A stretch of 64,000 nt of DNA from Streptomyces albipurpureus (GTDB lineage: Bacteria; Actinomycetota; Actinomycetes; Streptomycetales; Streptomycetaceae): contig NZ_JAMQAW010000010.1 of the NCBI RefSeq assembly GCF_023701525.1, forward strand, positions 62,001-126,000, read 5' to 3'. The position numbers were made by a program, and so were the translations under genes. Of this stretch, positions 27,605 to 36,870 are shown one piece after another (the first letter of the stretch is position 1; the number at the start of each line of letters is the position of its first letter). Below the pieces are notes generated by a model, which ran no database searches, was not told the DNA's origin, and saw nothing but the letters and a program-made list of their open reading frames with translations.

Positions 27605-28610
27605 CGGTTGCCGCCTCCTCTCCTTCCAGTGTGCGCTGCCAGAAGTGGCAGGCGCTGGCTCGCTCCCGGGACACCTTGTACAGCGGCGGCTCATCGGTTC
27701 GGCAGATGTCCTGGGCCAGCGGGCAGCGCGGATTGAAGGCGCAGCCGGGTGGGATGTTCATCAGATTGGGTGGTAGGCCCTTGATCGCGTAGAGCTCCCG
27801 TCCCTTCTGGTCCAGACGGGGAATCGACCGGAGCAGTCCGCGGGTGTAGGGGTGTGCGGGCGCCTGGTAGATGTCATGGACGGGAGAGGTCTCCACGATC
27901 CGTCCCGCGTACATCACGGCGATCCGGTCGGCGACGTCCGCGACGACGCCGAGGTCATGGGTGATCAGGATCAGTCCCATGTTCAGTTCGCTCTGGAGCC
28001 CCGCGAGGAGGTCCATCACCTGGGCCTGGACGGTGACGTCAAGGGCGGTGGTGGGTTCGTCGGCGATGATCAGGGCCGGTTCCAGGGCCAGGGCCATCGC
28101 GATCATGATGCGCTGGCGCATACCGCCGGAGAACTGGTGCGGATACTGCCGTACGCGCTCCTTGGCACCGGGGATGCCCACCCGCTCCATCAGCTCGATG
28201 GACTTGGCGCGGGCGTCCTTCTTGGACATGCCCCGGTGGACGGTGAACATCTCGGCGAGCTGGTCGCCGACGCTCAGCACCGGGTTCAACGAGGAGAGCG
28301 CGTCCTGGAAGATCATGGCCATCTCGGAGCCACGGATCTTGCGGCGCTGCTCCTCCTTGAGCTTCAGCAGGTCCTGGCCGCGGAAGAGGACCTGCCCACC
28401 GGCGATCTTGCCGGGGGGTGTGTCGAGGATGCCCATGATGGCCTGGGCGGTGACGGACTTCCCGGAGCCGGATTCGCCGAGCACGGCGAGCGTCTGGCCC
28501 TCGTCGACGGTGTAGCTGACGCCGTTGACGGCCTTGGCCACTCCATCGCGGGTGTGGAACTCGACCTGGAGATCGCGCACGTCGAGCAGGGGGGCGGTGC
28601 TCGTGCTCAT
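27597..28610 (-). CDS. oligopeptide ABC transporter ATP-binding protein (OppD type)
   Basis: Second ATPase of the same importer, 337 residues: Walker [11 protein letters not shown]-loop MIFQDAL, signature FSGGMRQRI, Walker B LIIADEP, switch His in LITHDLG, and an oligo_HPY tail with the Cys cluster in PPGCAFNPRCPLAQDIC. Opp-family ATPases work as heterodimers, so pairing with the product of the next gene is expected. The ATG at 28610 has GGAG 7 nt upstream and follows the permease stop by 10 nt. Confidence 0.94.
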   Translation of the reverse strand: MSTSTAPLLDVRDLQVEFHTRDGVAKAVNGVSYTVDEGQTLAVLGESGSGKSVTAQAIMGILDTPPGKIAGGQVLFRGQDLLKLKEEQRRKIRGSEMAMIFQDALSSLNPVLSVGDQLAEMFTVHRGMSKKDARAKSIELMERVGIPGAKERVRQYPHQFSGGMRQRIMIAMALALEPALIIADEPTTALDVTVQAQVMDLLAGLQSELNMGLILITHDLGVVADVADRIAVMYAGRIVETSPVHDIYQAPAHPYTRGLLRSIPRLDQKGRELYAIKGLPPNLMNIPPGCAFNPRCPLAQDICRTDEPPLYKVSRERASACHFWQRTLEGEEAATDD

Positions 28611-28620
28611 GACAGGCTCC

Positions 28621-29601
28621 TCAGCGCAGCTTCGGGTCGAGGGCGTCGCGCACCGCGTCGCCGAGCATGATGAACGCCAGCACGGTGATCGCCAGGGCTC
28701 CGGCCGGCCAGAGGAGCATGTGCGGGGCATTGCGGATATAGGGGGAAGCGGAGGAGATGTCGATGCCCCAGGAGACCGTGGGCGGTTTCAGTCCGGCGCC
28801 GAGGTAGGACAGGGTCGCCTCCAGGGAGATGAAGGTGCCCAGCGCGATGGTGGCGACGACGATCACGGGCGCCACCGCGTTGGGCGCGATGTGCCGAAGG
28901 AGCAGTCGGCTGTTGGAGGCGCCCAGCGCCCGTGCGGCTTGGACGTAGTCGTTCTGTTTGGCGGTGATGACCGATCCGCGCGCGATCCGGGAGATCTGCG
29001 GCCAGCCCAGCAGCACCATGAATCCGACCACGGGCCAGACGGTGGTGGAGCTCACCACGGAGAGCAGCACCAGCCCGCCGAGGATCACCGGGATGCCGAA
29101 GAAGATGTCGGTGAGACGGGAGAGGATCGAATCCCAGCCGTCGCCGAAGAAGCCCGCGAGTCCGCCGAGTACGGAGCCGAGGAGGGCCACGCCCAGGGTG
29201 GCGCAGACGCCGACGGTGACCGAGGTGCGGGCCCCGTAGACCACTCGGGTGTAGACGTCGCAGCCCTGGCCGTTGTAGCCGAAGGGGGCGCCGGGCTGGG
29301 AGCCCTGTTGGGCTTTGGCGAGGTCGCATTGGAGCGGATTGCCGGAGGCGATCAGGGACGGCCAGATCGAGATGATCACGAGGAAGACGATGATCAGGCC
29401 GGAGATGATGAAGACGGGGTTGCGGCGTAGATCGCGCCAGGCGTCGGACCACAGGCTGCGGGGTTTGCCTTCGGGGCCGGTGCCCAGTGGTCCGCCCGGG
29501 GTCCTCTCAAGCGTCTCGCCCTCGCTGGTGGCGAGGTCCATCGCACCGCCCGCGCCGGTGGATGCGATCGCTCCGTCGTCGTCGTACCGCGGCTCAGGCA
29601 T
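28621..29601 (-). CDS. oligopeptide ABC transporter permease (OppC type)
   Basis: Inner-membrane subunit, 326 residues, with a 45-residue polar N-terminus, a first membrane segment (VFIISGLIIVFLVIISIW) and five more that form the BPD_transp_1 fold. The ATPase-coupling EAA-like loop reads YVQAARALGASNSRLLLRHI. OppC-type permeases carry an extra N-terminal domain relative to OppB, matching what is seen. The ATG overlaps the OppB-type stop by 8 nt. Confidence 0.93.
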   Translation of the reverse strand: MPEPRYDDDGAIASTGAGGAMDLATSEGETLERTPGGPLGTGPEGKPRSLWSDAWRDLRRNPVFIISGLIIVFLVIISIWPSLIASGNPLQCDLAKAQQGSQPGAPFGYNGQGCDVYTRVVYGARTSVTVGVCATLGVALLGSVLGGLAGFFGDGWDSILSRLTDIFFGIPVILGGLVLLSVVSSTTVWPVVGFMVLLGWPQISRIARGSVITAKQNDYVQAARALGASNSRLLLRHIAPNAVAPVIVVATIALGTFISLEATLSYLGAGLKPPTVSWGIDISSASPYIRNAPHMLLWPAGALAITVLAFIMLGDAVRDALDPKLR

Positions 29602-30517
29602 AGCGGATCCTTGGGTCGAGTACGGCGTACAGCAGGTCCACGATGAGGTTGGCCAGCAGGAACACCAGCACCAGCACGGTGACGAAGCCGACGACGGTCT
29701 GGGTGTTCTGGCGGACGATGCCCTGGTAGAGCTGGTAGCCGACGCCATGGATGTTGAAGATGCGCTCGGTGACGATCGCGCCGCCCATCAGTGCGCCGAT
29801 GTCCGTTCCGATGAAGGTGACCACCGGGATCAGTGAGTTGCGCAGCAGATGCCGGGTGATGACCCGGCGTCTGGGCAGGCCCTTGGCCTTGGCGGTACGG
29901 ACGTAGTCGGAGCGGGCGTTCTCGGCGATGGAGGTCCGGGTGAGCCGGGTGACGTACGCCAGCGATACGGACGCGAGCACCAGCCCCGGGATCAGTAGCT
30001 CGTTGAAGGGGGCCTCGGGCGATACCGCGGGCTTGATGATGCCCCACTCCACCCCCAGCAGCAGTTGGAGGAGGAGACCGGTGACAAAGGTGGGGACGGA
30101 GATCACCACCAGGGTCAGCAGCAGAATGGTGGTGTCGATGGGGCGGCCGCGGCGGAGCCCGGTGAGTACGCCGAGGGTGATGCCGATGATGATCTCGAAG
30201 CAGATGGCGACGATGGTGAGTCGGATGGTGACCGGGAAGGCCGAGGCCATCAGTTCGGTGACGGGCTGGCCGTTGAAGGCGGTGCCGAAGTCTCCGGTGA
30301 AGACATGGCCCATATAGGTCAGGTACTGCTGCCACACGGGCTTGTCGAGCCCGAACTCCTTGCGTAGCTGGGCCGCGGTCGCGGGGTCGCACTGGCGCTG
30401 GCCGCAGAGACCGGCGATGGGGTCGCCCATCACATTGACCATGAGGAAGATCAACAGCGTGGCGCCGAAGAAGACCGGGATCATCTGCAGCAGACGCCGG
30501 ATCACATAACGTCCCAT
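29594..30517 (-). CDS. oligopeptide ABC transporter permease (OppB type)
   Basis: Inner-membrane subunit, 307 residues, with the conserved OppB start MGRYVIRRLLQMIPVFFG and six membrane segments. The EAA-like coupling loop reads YVRTAKAKGLPRRRVITRH. A small extracytoplasmic loop between segments one and two contains a Cys pair (LCGQRQC). It follows the binding-protein gene by 161 nt; that gap carries a GGTCACCG tandem repeat that may separate binding-protein from permease expression. Confidence 0.93.
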   Translation of the reverse strand: MGRYVIRRLLQMIPVFFGATLLIFLMVNVMGDPIAGLCGQRQCDPATAAQLRKEFGLDKPVWQQYLTYMGHVFTGDFGTAFNGQPVTELMASAFPVTIRLTIVAICFEIIIGITLGVLTGLRRGRPIDTTILLLTLVVISVPTFVTGLLLQLLLGVEWGIIKPAVSPEAPFNELLIPGLVLASVSLAYVTRLTRTSIAENARSDYVRTAKAKGLPRRRVITRHLLRNSLIPVVTFIGTDIGALMGGAIVTERIFNIHGVGYQLYQGIVRQNTQTVVGFVTVLVLVFLLANLIVDLLYAVLDPRIRYA

Positions 30518-30582
30518 GAAGGGCTCCAGGGGTCGTGTTCATGGTCAGTGCCGGATCTCACGGTCGAGCCCTCGGTCGCCGG

Positions 30583-30622
30583 GGTCACCGGGTCACCGGG
30601 TCACCGGGTCACCGGGTCACCG
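30583..30622. repeat. 8-bp tandem repeat, five copies
   Basis: GGTCACCG is repeated five times without error (30583-30622) between the binding-protein and OppB-type genes. The core GGTNACC is nearly self-complementary, so copies can pair with each other. Confidence 0.97.
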
Positions 30623-30678
30623 AGGAAGGGGTGCGGCCCGGCGCGGGTGGGTCACGCCGGGCCGGTCGCCCTCGGCCG

Positions 30679-32307
30679 TCAGTTGACCTTGATCTCGTCG
30701 TAGACGGGGACGCTGAACGGGTTCAGCTTCACGTTGGAGATACGCGTCGAGTAGCCGGCGCTGCCGTTCTGGTACCAGAGCGGAATGGCCGCCATCTGGT
30801 CCCGTACGACCTCCTCGGCCTGCTTGAAGGTCTCCACCGCCTTCGCGGTGTCGCTCTCGGCGTTGGCCTGGTCGACGAGTTTGTCGAACTCGTCGTTGGT
30901 CCACTTGCCGTCGTTGGAGGAGGCGTTGGTGTAGTAGAGCGGCTGGAGGAAGTTCTGGATCAGCGGGTAGTCCATCTGCCAGCCGGCCCGGAAGGGGCCG
31001 GGCATCTTGGACTGGGTGATCTGGTTGCGGAAGTCGGCGAAGGTGCCGATGGGGTTGCCGACACAGGCGCGGTCATTGCCGAGGGCGTTGTTGATGCTGT
31101 TGCAGACGGCGTCGACCCAGTCCTTGTGGGAGCCGGTGTCCGCGTTGTACGAGACCCTCATCGAACCGCCCGGGATGCCGCCGCCCTCCGCGACCAGCTT
31201 CTTCGCTTCGGTGGGGTTGTAGTCACAGGCGTCGCCGCACAGGGTGTCGCTGAAGCCGCCGTCCTCCCCCAGTACCGGCGAGGTCCAGTCCTTCGCGGGG
31301 GTGCGGGTCTTCTGGAAGATGGTGTCGGTGATCTGCTGGCGGTTGATCGCCCGGGAGAGTCCGGTGCGCAGCTTCTCACCGTTCGGCCCGTTCCACGCGT
31401 CGTCATAGAACGGGAAGGCCAGGGTCTGGATGATGCCGGCCGGGGTGTTGATGTACCGGTCGCCGAGGTCTGCCTTGACGTTCTTCAGCTGCGAGGCCGG
31501 AACGTCGTCGACGAGATCGAGATTGCCCGCGGTCAGATCGGTGTAGGCGGTGTTGTTGTCCGTGTAGACCTTGAGGTCCACACCGCCGTTCTGGGCCTTG
31601 TCCGAGCCGGGGTAGTCGTCCCACTTGCGCAGGGACATCTGGGAGCCACGGGAGTAGGAGTCGACGGCGTAGGGGCCGTTGCCGACGGGCTTGGCGAGCC
31701 AGGAGTCATGGTCGCTGAAGAACGCCTGGGGCAGGGGGGCGAAGGCGGAGTAGCCAAGGGTCTCCGGCCAGGTGGAGAACTTCTGGCTGAGCTTGACCGT
31801 GAAGGTGCGCTCGCCGGTGACCTTGAGGCCGGAGAGGGTCTTGGTGGTCGGCTCGCCGGAGTCCGGGTGAATCTTGTCGTACCCCTCGATGTAGCCGAAG
31901 AAGTAGGCGTTGCGCTGGTTGTTCCTTAGGTCGGCGCCGTAGTTCCAGGCATCCACGAAGGACTTGGCGGTCACCGCCTCGCCATTGCTGAAGGTCCAGC
32001 CGTCCTTGACGGTGATGGTGAAGTTGGTCGAGTCGGTGGTGTCGATCTTCTCGGCGAGCATGTCCTGGGCTTCGCCGGTCTTGGGGTCGTATCGCTTGAG
32101 GCCCCGGAAGAGCATGTCGAGAACCTTGCCGCCCTGCACCTCATTGGTGTTCGCGGGCTCCAGCGGGTTCTGCGGATCGCCCCAGGAAGCGCTGACGATT
32201 CCGCTGGCGCCACCGCCGCCGCTGTCGCCGCCCCCTCCGCAGGCAGTCGCCGTGAGGGCGACGGCCACCGCGCATACGGCCCATCTGGCGTGCGTGGCTC
32301 CACGCAT
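30679..32307 (-). CDS. oligopeptide-binding lipoprotein of the second ABC importer
   Basis: Family 5 extracellular solute-binding protein, 542 residues. The signal peptide MRGATHARWAVCAVAVALTA ends in an atypical lipobox (ATAC) with Cys as the mature N-terminus, followed by a Gly-rich linker. The mature domain has the usual SBP_bac_5 segments (GGKVLDMLFRGLKRYDPKTG, FTITVKDGWTFSNGEAVTAK). It captures peptides outside the membrane for the permeases and ATPases downstream. GGAGG lies 6 nt before the ATG at 32307. As first gene of the operon it sits behind an inverted repeat at 32324-32338. Gene order matches the oligopeptide operon next to bldK in S. coelicolor. Confidence 0.93.
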   Translation of the reverse strand: MRGATHARWAVCAVAVALTATACGGGGDSGGGGASGIVSASWGDPQNPLEPANTNEVQGGKVLDMLFRGLKRYDPKTGEAQDMLAEKIDTTDSTNFTITVKDGWTFSNGEAVTAKSFVDAWNYGADLRNNQRNAYFFGYIEGYDKIHPDSGEPTTKTLSGLKVTGERTFTVKLSQKFSTWPETLGYSAFAPLPQAFFSDHDSWLAKPVGNGPYAVDSYSRGSQMSLRKWDDYPGSDKAQNGGVDLKVYTDNNTAYTDLTAGNLDLVDDVPASQLKNVKADLGDRYINTPAGIIQTLAFPFYDDAWNGPNGEKLRTGLSRAINRQQITDTIFQKTRTPAKDWTSPVLGEDGGFSDTLCGDACDYNPTEAKKLVAEGGGIPGGSMRVSYNADTGSHKDWVDAVCNSINNALGNDRACVGNPIGTFADFRNQITQSKMPGPFRAGWQMDYPLIQNFLQPLYYTNASSNDGKWTNDEFDKLVDQANAESDTAKAVETFKQAEEVVRDQMAAIPLWYQNGSAGYSTRISNVKLNPFSVPVYDEIKVN

Positions 32308-32323
32308 GGAGTGCCTCCCAGTC

Positions 32324-32338
32324 CTAAGTCTCACTTAG
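32324..32338 (-). promoter_or_regulatory. inverted repeat upstream of the binding-protein gene
   Basis: CTAAGTCTCACTTAG is a perfect 6-bp inverted repeat with a 3-nt spacer, 16 nt before the start codon and just upstream of the ribosome site. It could be an operator or a short leader hairpin. Confidence 0.45.
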
Positions 32339-32439
32339 AACGGATATCACCCCATATAGGGCTATTCTGCACGTCAGCCGCCGCCGTCTGGACGAAGGGT
32401 CGGCCCCTTCGACACCGCACCGGACGGCGAGGCACCTGC

Positions 32440-33375
32440 CTAGGGGACGGCCGGTAGGGTCACCTCCCAGGTGTCCACGGCGAAGTGGGTCGTCATCCCG
32501 TGTGACTCGTACAGCCGCAGCGCACCCGTCTCGTTCCCGATGTCCACACCGAGGCCGAGGGTGTCCCGCCCGAGCCCCGCGTACACCCCGAACGCATGGC
32601 GCAGCAGATGGCCGGCGATGCCCCGGCCCCGCGCTTCCTTGCGCACCCCCAGATTGCTGATCCAGCCCATGCTCTCCCGATCGTTGCGGGTCAGCAGCAC
32701 GGCCACATCGCCGGTACCGGGAAGCGAGGCGATCCACACCAGCGACCAGTCGATATGCGCGCCACGGTCGTCCAGCCACTGCTGGTAGGTGCGCGTCTGG
32801 TGGTCGAAGTGCTCCGCGAACGTCTCCTCGATCAACCGGTGCGCCGCTCTGCGGTCCGTCTCCTCGCGGCAGTCCCGCAGGGTGAGCCCTGGAGGCGGCT
32901 CGGGAAGCAGATCGACGGTGGGGGCCAGTTCCCTGGTGAGAGCGTGATAGCGGCGTACGGTGTGCCAGCCTCGGTCGATGAGGAGGGTGGTGTCCAGGGT
33001 CGGGCGGACATTGAGATGCATATGGACGACGGCCTTCTTCGCGCCGTTGCCCGTGGCCCGGCGTATGGCGTGCGCCTCCATCAGTTGGAGCAGATACTCC
33101 CCCGCGTCCTGGTGCCCGGGGAGGATGTACTGGTCCATATCGATGCGCTCGGCGCCCGAGTCATCCCACATCAGTCCGTAGCCGACGAGTTCACCGCCGC
33201 GGAAGGCGAGCCAGGAGTTCTCCTCCAGGGCCGCCTCGGGGTGGCTGAGATCAGCCTCCACCTCATGCTGATCCGTCTCCGCCCGCCCGATCTCGGCGAG
33301 GTCCACGGCATTGAGCAGTCGGCAGATCTCCGCCGCGTCCCCGGGAACGGCGGGTCGCACGATCAGTTCATCCAT
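32440..33375 (-). CDS. GNAT family N-acetyltransferase with tandem domains
   Basis: A 311-residue protein with two GNAT-like halves, like mycothiol-synthase-type bidomain enzymes: an N-terminal half (MDELIVRPAVPGDAAEICRL to about 150) and a C-terminal half with the clear acetyl-CoA motif VRKEARGRGIAGHLLRHAFG (about 240-260) and LRLYESHGM. Only the C-terminal half looks able to bind acetyl-CoA. It lies between the two oligopeptide operons on the same strand but behind a very strong hairpin, so it is probably transcribed on its own. The ATG at 33375 has only a weak ribosome site. The acceptor is unknown. Confidence 0.85.
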   Translation of the reverse strand: MDELIVRPAVPGDAAEICRLLNAVDLAEIGRAETDQHEVEADLSHPEAALEENSWLAFRGGELVGYGLMWDDSGAERIDMDQYILPGHQDAGEYLLQLMEAHAIRRATGNGAKKAVVHMHLNVRPTLDTTLLIDRGWHTVRRYHALTRELAPTVDLLPEPPPGLTLRDCREETDRRAAHRLIEETFAEHFDHQTRTYQQWLDDRGAHIDWSLVWIASLPGTGDVAVLLTRNDRESMGWISNLGVRKEARGRGIAGHLLRHAFGVYAGLGRDTLGLGVDIGNETGALRLYESHGMTTHFAVDTWEVTLPAVP

Positions 33376-33518
33376 CGGATCAGGGTCCGCCGGGTGACAG
33401 GGGTGGTGCAAGGTGTTTTCGGCGAGCCCGAGCGGGCCCCGAGCGGGCTGACCCGGTGGCGGAGTGGTCCGGGCGGGGATGAAGGAAGGAGCGCCATCCT
33501 CCGCGGTCAACCCCGTCG

Positions 33519-33578
33519 CACGGCTGAGGCCGCGGGTACCTCCTGGTGTTGCAGGAGGTACCCGCGGCCTCAGCCGTG
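33519..33578 (-). terminator. very long perfect hairpin ending the bldK-type operon
   Basis: A perfect 27-bp stem (33519-33545 with 33552-33578) with a 6-nt loop begins 15 nt beyond the stop of the last bldK-type gene. No U-tract follows. It should be a very efficient terminator or mRNA 3'-end protector. Confidence 0.92.
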
Positions 33579-33592
33579 GGGAAAGCGGTCGT

Positions 33593-34702
33593 TCAGTGCT
33601 TCTCTTCCAGCGCGGCGAGCGCCGGGTCCATCACCACGTCCTCGGTACGGGCCTCGATCGACGGCTCCTCCGGGAAGTGGCAAGCCGTCAGATGCCCATC
33701 GCGGCTTCCCGCGATCTGCACCAGGGGCGGCTCCTCGGTCGCGCACTTGTCCTGCGCCTTCCAGCACCGGGTACGGAAGCGACAGCCGGACGGCGGCATG
33801 ATCGGCGAGGGAACATCGCCGGAGAGCCGGATCCGCTCCTTCTTCGCGGAGTCCACATCGGCCTCGGGCACGGCCGAGAGCAGGGCGTGGGTGTAGGGGT
33901 GACGCGGCCGGGTGTAGAGGGAGTCGCGGTCGGCGACCTCCATCACCTTGCCCAGGTACATCACGGCCACGCGCTGCGAGAAGTGGCGCACGACGGCGAG
34001 GTCGTGAGCGATGAAGAGGAAGGAGATGCCCAGTTCGTCCTGGACCTTCTTGAGCAGGTTGACGACCTGCGCCTGGATCGACACATCGAGCGCCGAGACC
34101 GGCTCGTCGGCGACGATCAGCTTCGGTTCTAGCGCGAGCGCCCGGGCCACACCGATCCGCTGCCGCTGGCCGCCGGAGAACTCGTGCGGGAAGCGGTTGT
34201 AGTGCTCCGGGTTGAGACCCACGGTCTCCAGCAGCTCCTGGACCCGCCTCTCCCGCCCACCGGGCGGGTTGATCCCGTTGACCTCCATCGGCGACTTGAT
34301 GATCGTGCCGACGGTCTGCCGCGGGTTCAGCGAGGAGTACGGGTCCTGGAAGATCATCTGGATCTCGGACCGCACCGGGGCCATCTGCTTGCGGGTGGCC
34401 CGGGTGATGTCCCTACCGGCGTAGGTGATCTTCCCGCCGGTCGGGTCCATCAGCTTGGTGATCAGTCGCCCGGTGGTGGACTTGCCGCATCCGGACTCTC
34501 CGACGAGGCCGAGGCTCTCACCGGAGTACACCGTCAGGTCGATGCCGTCGACGGCCTTGACCGCGCCGACCTGGCGCTTGATGGGGAAGCCGCCGTAGAT
34601 CGGGAAGTGCTTGGTCAGTCCCTCGACGGTGAGCAGCGGCTCACCCGCGGCGGTGGTGTTCGTTTTTCCCTGCTGCTTCGGCAGGGCGACGTTCTCGCTC
34701 AT
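33593..34702 (-). CDS. bldKE: oligopeptide ABC transporter ATP-binding protein, BldKE-like
   Basis: Last gene of the five-gene operon with bldK order. The 369-residue OppF-type ATPase has Walker [10 protein letters not shown] at about 68, Q-loop MIFQDPY, signature FSGGQRQRI, Walker B LIVADEP, switch His IAHDLA, and an oligo_HPY tail with [16 protein letters not shown]. The ATG overlaps the bldKD-like stop as ATGA. In S. coelicolor BldK imports an extracellular peptide signal needed for aerial mycelium; that role is inferred here from gene order and neighbourhood (mshB, typA, sdh). Confidence 0.88.
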   Translation of the reverse strand: MSENVALPKQQGKTNTTAAGEPLLTVEGLTKHFPIYGGFPIKRQVGAVKAVDGIDLTVYSGESLGLVGESGCGKSTTGRLITKLMDPTGGKITYAGRDITRATRKQMAPVRSEIQMIFQDPYSSLNPRQTVGTIIKSPMEVNGINPPGGRERRVQELLETVGLNPEHYNRFPHEFSGGQRQRIGVARALALEPKLIVADEPVSALDVSIQAQVVNLLKKVQDELGISFLFIAHDLAVVRHFSQRVAVMYLGKVMEVADRDSLYTRPRHPYTHALLSAVPEADVDSAKKERIRLSGDVPSPIMPPSGCRFRTRCWKAQDKCATEEPPLVQIAGSRDGHLTACHFPEEPSIEARTEDVVMDPALAALEEKH

Positions 34703-35775
34703 GTCTGCGTCTCCCTACCGAGGCGGGGCTCGATCTGGTCGATGAAGATGGTCTGCTTCTGGTCCTCGGTGAGGTGGCAGGCCGCTGCGCGGCCCTCCGC
34801 CAGCGAGGGGCGCTCGCTTGAGCAGAGTCCGCCGCTGACCTCGTTCCTGAAGGCGCAGCGGGGGTGGAACGGGCAGCCCGACGGCGGGTTGAGAAGGCTC
34901 GGCGGGGAGCCGGGAATCGGCATCAGCGCCTCGTCCAGCGGGCTGGACAGCCGCGGCATCGAGCTCAACAGGCCCCAGGTGTAGGGGTGCTTCGGCGTCT
35001 GCAGCACCTCACGGACCGAGCCGCGCTCCACGGCCCGTCCCGCGTACATCACCAGCAGGTCGTCGGCCATGTTGGCGATGACGCCCAGGTCGTGGGTGAT
35101 GAAGATGATCGCCGAGCCCATCTCCTGCTGGAGGTCCTTGAGCAGGTCGAGGATCTGGGCCTGGACGGTCACGTCGAGCGCGGTGGTGGGCTCGTCCGCG
35201 ATCAGCAGATCGGGGTCGCAGATCAGTGCCATGGCGATCATGGCGCGCTGGCGCATACCGCCGGAGAACTGGTGCGGGTAGTCGTTGAAGCGCGTCGCGG
35301 GCTGCGGGATGCCGACCTTGTCCAGCATCTCGATGGCGCGGGCCTTCGCCTCCTTCTTGGAGGCGCCGGTGTGCTTCATGTACGGCTCGGCGATCTGGCG
35401 GCCCACCGTGTAGTACGGCGAGAGGGCCGTCAGCGGGTCCTGGAAGATCATCGCGACCTTGTTGCCGCGAAGCTTCTCCATCTCCCGCTCCGGGGTGCTG
35501 AGCAGCTCCTGCCCGTCGAGGTGGATCTCGCCGTCGATCGCGGTGGTCTTGCGGTTGTGCAGACCGAGAACGGTCAGGTTGGTCACGGACTTGCCGGAGC
35601 CCGACTCGCCCACGATGCCCAGCGTCTTACCGCGTTCGACGTCGAAGGAGAGGCCGTCAACCGCGTTGACGATGCCGTCCTCGGTGGAGAACCGCACCCG
35701 CAGGTCGCGGACCGAGAGGAAGGCCCCCGGCCCGGTCGGGGCCGGTGTGTCTTCGGTCTTGGTCAGAGTGGTCAC
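34699..35775 (-). CDS. bldKD: oligopeptide ABC transporter ATP-binding protein, BldKD-like
   Basis: OppD-type ATPase of 358 residues: Walker [10 protein letters not shown] near 57, Q-loop MIFQDPL, signature FSGGMRQRA, Walker B LLIADEP, switch His FITHDLG, and an oligo_HPY tail ([13 protein letters not shown]). It pairs with the BldKE-like ATPase. It begins 10 nt after the permease gene stop, consistent with one mRNA. Confidence 0.88.
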   Translation of the reverse strand: MTTLTKTEDTPAPTGPGAFLSVRDLRVRFSTEDGIVNAVDGLSFDVERGKTLGIVGESGSGKSVTNLTVLGLHNRKTTAIDGEIHLDGQELLSTPEREMEKLRGNKVAMIFQDPLTALSPYYTVGRQIAEPYMKHTGASKKEAKARAIEMLDKVGIPQPATRFNDYPHQFSGGMRQRAMIAMALICDPDLLIADEPTTALDVTVQAQILDLLKDLQQEMGSAIIFITHDLGVIANMADDLLVMYAGRAVERGSVREVLQTPKHPYTWGLLSSMPRLSSPLDEALMPIPGSPPSLLNPPSGCPFHPRCAFRNEVSGGLCSSERPSLAEGRAAACHLTEDQKQTIFIDQIEPRLGRETQT

Positions 35776-35785
35776 GGTCGTTCTC

Positions 35786-36763
35786 CTAGGCGAGGCGCAC
35801 GCGCGGGTCGATGTAGGCGTAGGCGAGGTCCACGAGGATGTTCAGAATCAGGATGAAGAAGGCTCCGAACAACATCACGCCCATCGTCAGCGGCAGGTCC
35901 TTGTCCAGCGACGAGTTCACTGCCAGCCGTCCGATGCCCGGCAGGTCAAAGGTGAACTCAGTCACCACGGCGCCTGCGAGGAGACCGCTGAGGTCCATGC
36001 CGAGAATGGTCACGATGGGGGTGAGCGAACCACGCCAGGCGTAACGGAAGAATACGTACCGCTGCTTCATGCCCTTCGCGCGGGCCGTGCGGACATGCTC
36101 TTCCTGAAGCTGCTCGATCATGGTCGAGCGCGCCATACGCGTGTACTGAGCGGTGAAGATGGTCGCCATCACGGCCCAGGGGATGAGTAGTCCAACCACC
36201 CAGCCGGCCGGGTCCTCCGTGAAGGGCACATATGACGGGTTCTCCATCCAACCCGTGCTGTAGACCATGATTCCCAGGACGATCGGGCCCAGGAAGTAGA
36301 TCTGGAACGAGCTGAGCAGCATCGACGCGCCGCTGACGACCTTGTCGATGATCGTGCCGCGCTTCCAAGCAGCGAGCAGACCAGCACCGAGCCCCAGGGT
36401 CAGGAAGATGACCAGGCCGCCCACCGTCAGCGAGAGCGTCAGCGGGAAGCGGTCCATGATCGAGTCCCAGACGAACTCGTTCGAGGAGAAGGAGACACCC
36501 AGGCACGGCGCGGGGCAGTGACCGACGGCGAAGTCTCGACCGTTGACGATCCCGCCCATGAACTCCCAGAACTGGGCGGTGATGGGCTTGTCGAGCCCGA
36601 GGTTCTCGCGGATGACCGCGATGTTCTCCTTCGTGCAGGTCTTGCCGCAGGCGAGTTCGGCGAAGTCCTGGGGAATTGTGTAGAACAAGAAGAACGTGAA
36701 CGCCGCGATCAAGAACATGATCGCAACGGCACCGGTCAACCTGCGGATGAGGAACTGAAGCAT
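35786..36763 (-). CDS. bldKC: oligopeptide ABC transporter permease, BldKC-like
   Basis: OppB-type permease of 325 residues starting MLQFLIRRLTGAVAIMFLIA, with six membrane segments and the coupling loop HVRTARAKGMKQRYVFFRYA. The extracytoplasmic loop after the first segment carries several Cys residues (LACGKTC, HCPAPC) that could form disulfides. The ATG at 36763 has no strong ribosome site; a stable hairpin lies upstream, between this gene and the binding-protein gene. Confidence 0.88.
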   Translation of the reverse strand: MLQFLIRRLTGAVAIMFLIAAFTFFLFYTIPQDFAELACGKTCTKENIAVIRENLGLDKPITAQFWEFMGGIVNGRDFAVGHCPAPCLGVSFSSNEFVWDSIMDRFPLTLSLTVGGLVIFLTLGLGAGLLAAWKRGTIIDKVVSGASMLLSSFQIYFLGPIVLGIMVYSTGWMENPSYVPFTEDPAGWVVGLLIPWAVMATIFTAQYTRMARSTMIEQLQEEHVRTARAKGMKQRYVFFRYAWRGSLTPIVTILGMDLSGLLAGAVVTEFTFDLPGIGRLAVNSSLDKDLPLTMGVMLFGAFFILILNILVDLAYAYIDPRVRLA

Positions 36764-36814
36764 CTCGGGAGGCTGCTCTCTTGGGAAAGGCGGCGGGGGG
36801 TGACATACGTGGGC

Positions 36815-36852
36815 CCTTGGGGGTGCGCTCCGCCTGGCGCGCACCCCCAAGG
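36815..36852 (-). promoter_or_regulatory. intra-operon hairpin between bldKB-like and bldKC-like genes
   Basis: A perfect 14-bp stem (36815-36828 with 36839-36852) and a 10-nt loop lies right after the binding-protein stop codon. In other transport operons such structures cause partial termination or protect the upstream mRNA, giving more binding protein than permease. Confidence 0.75.
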
Positions 36853-36870
36853 ATCATCCGTGCGGGGTTG

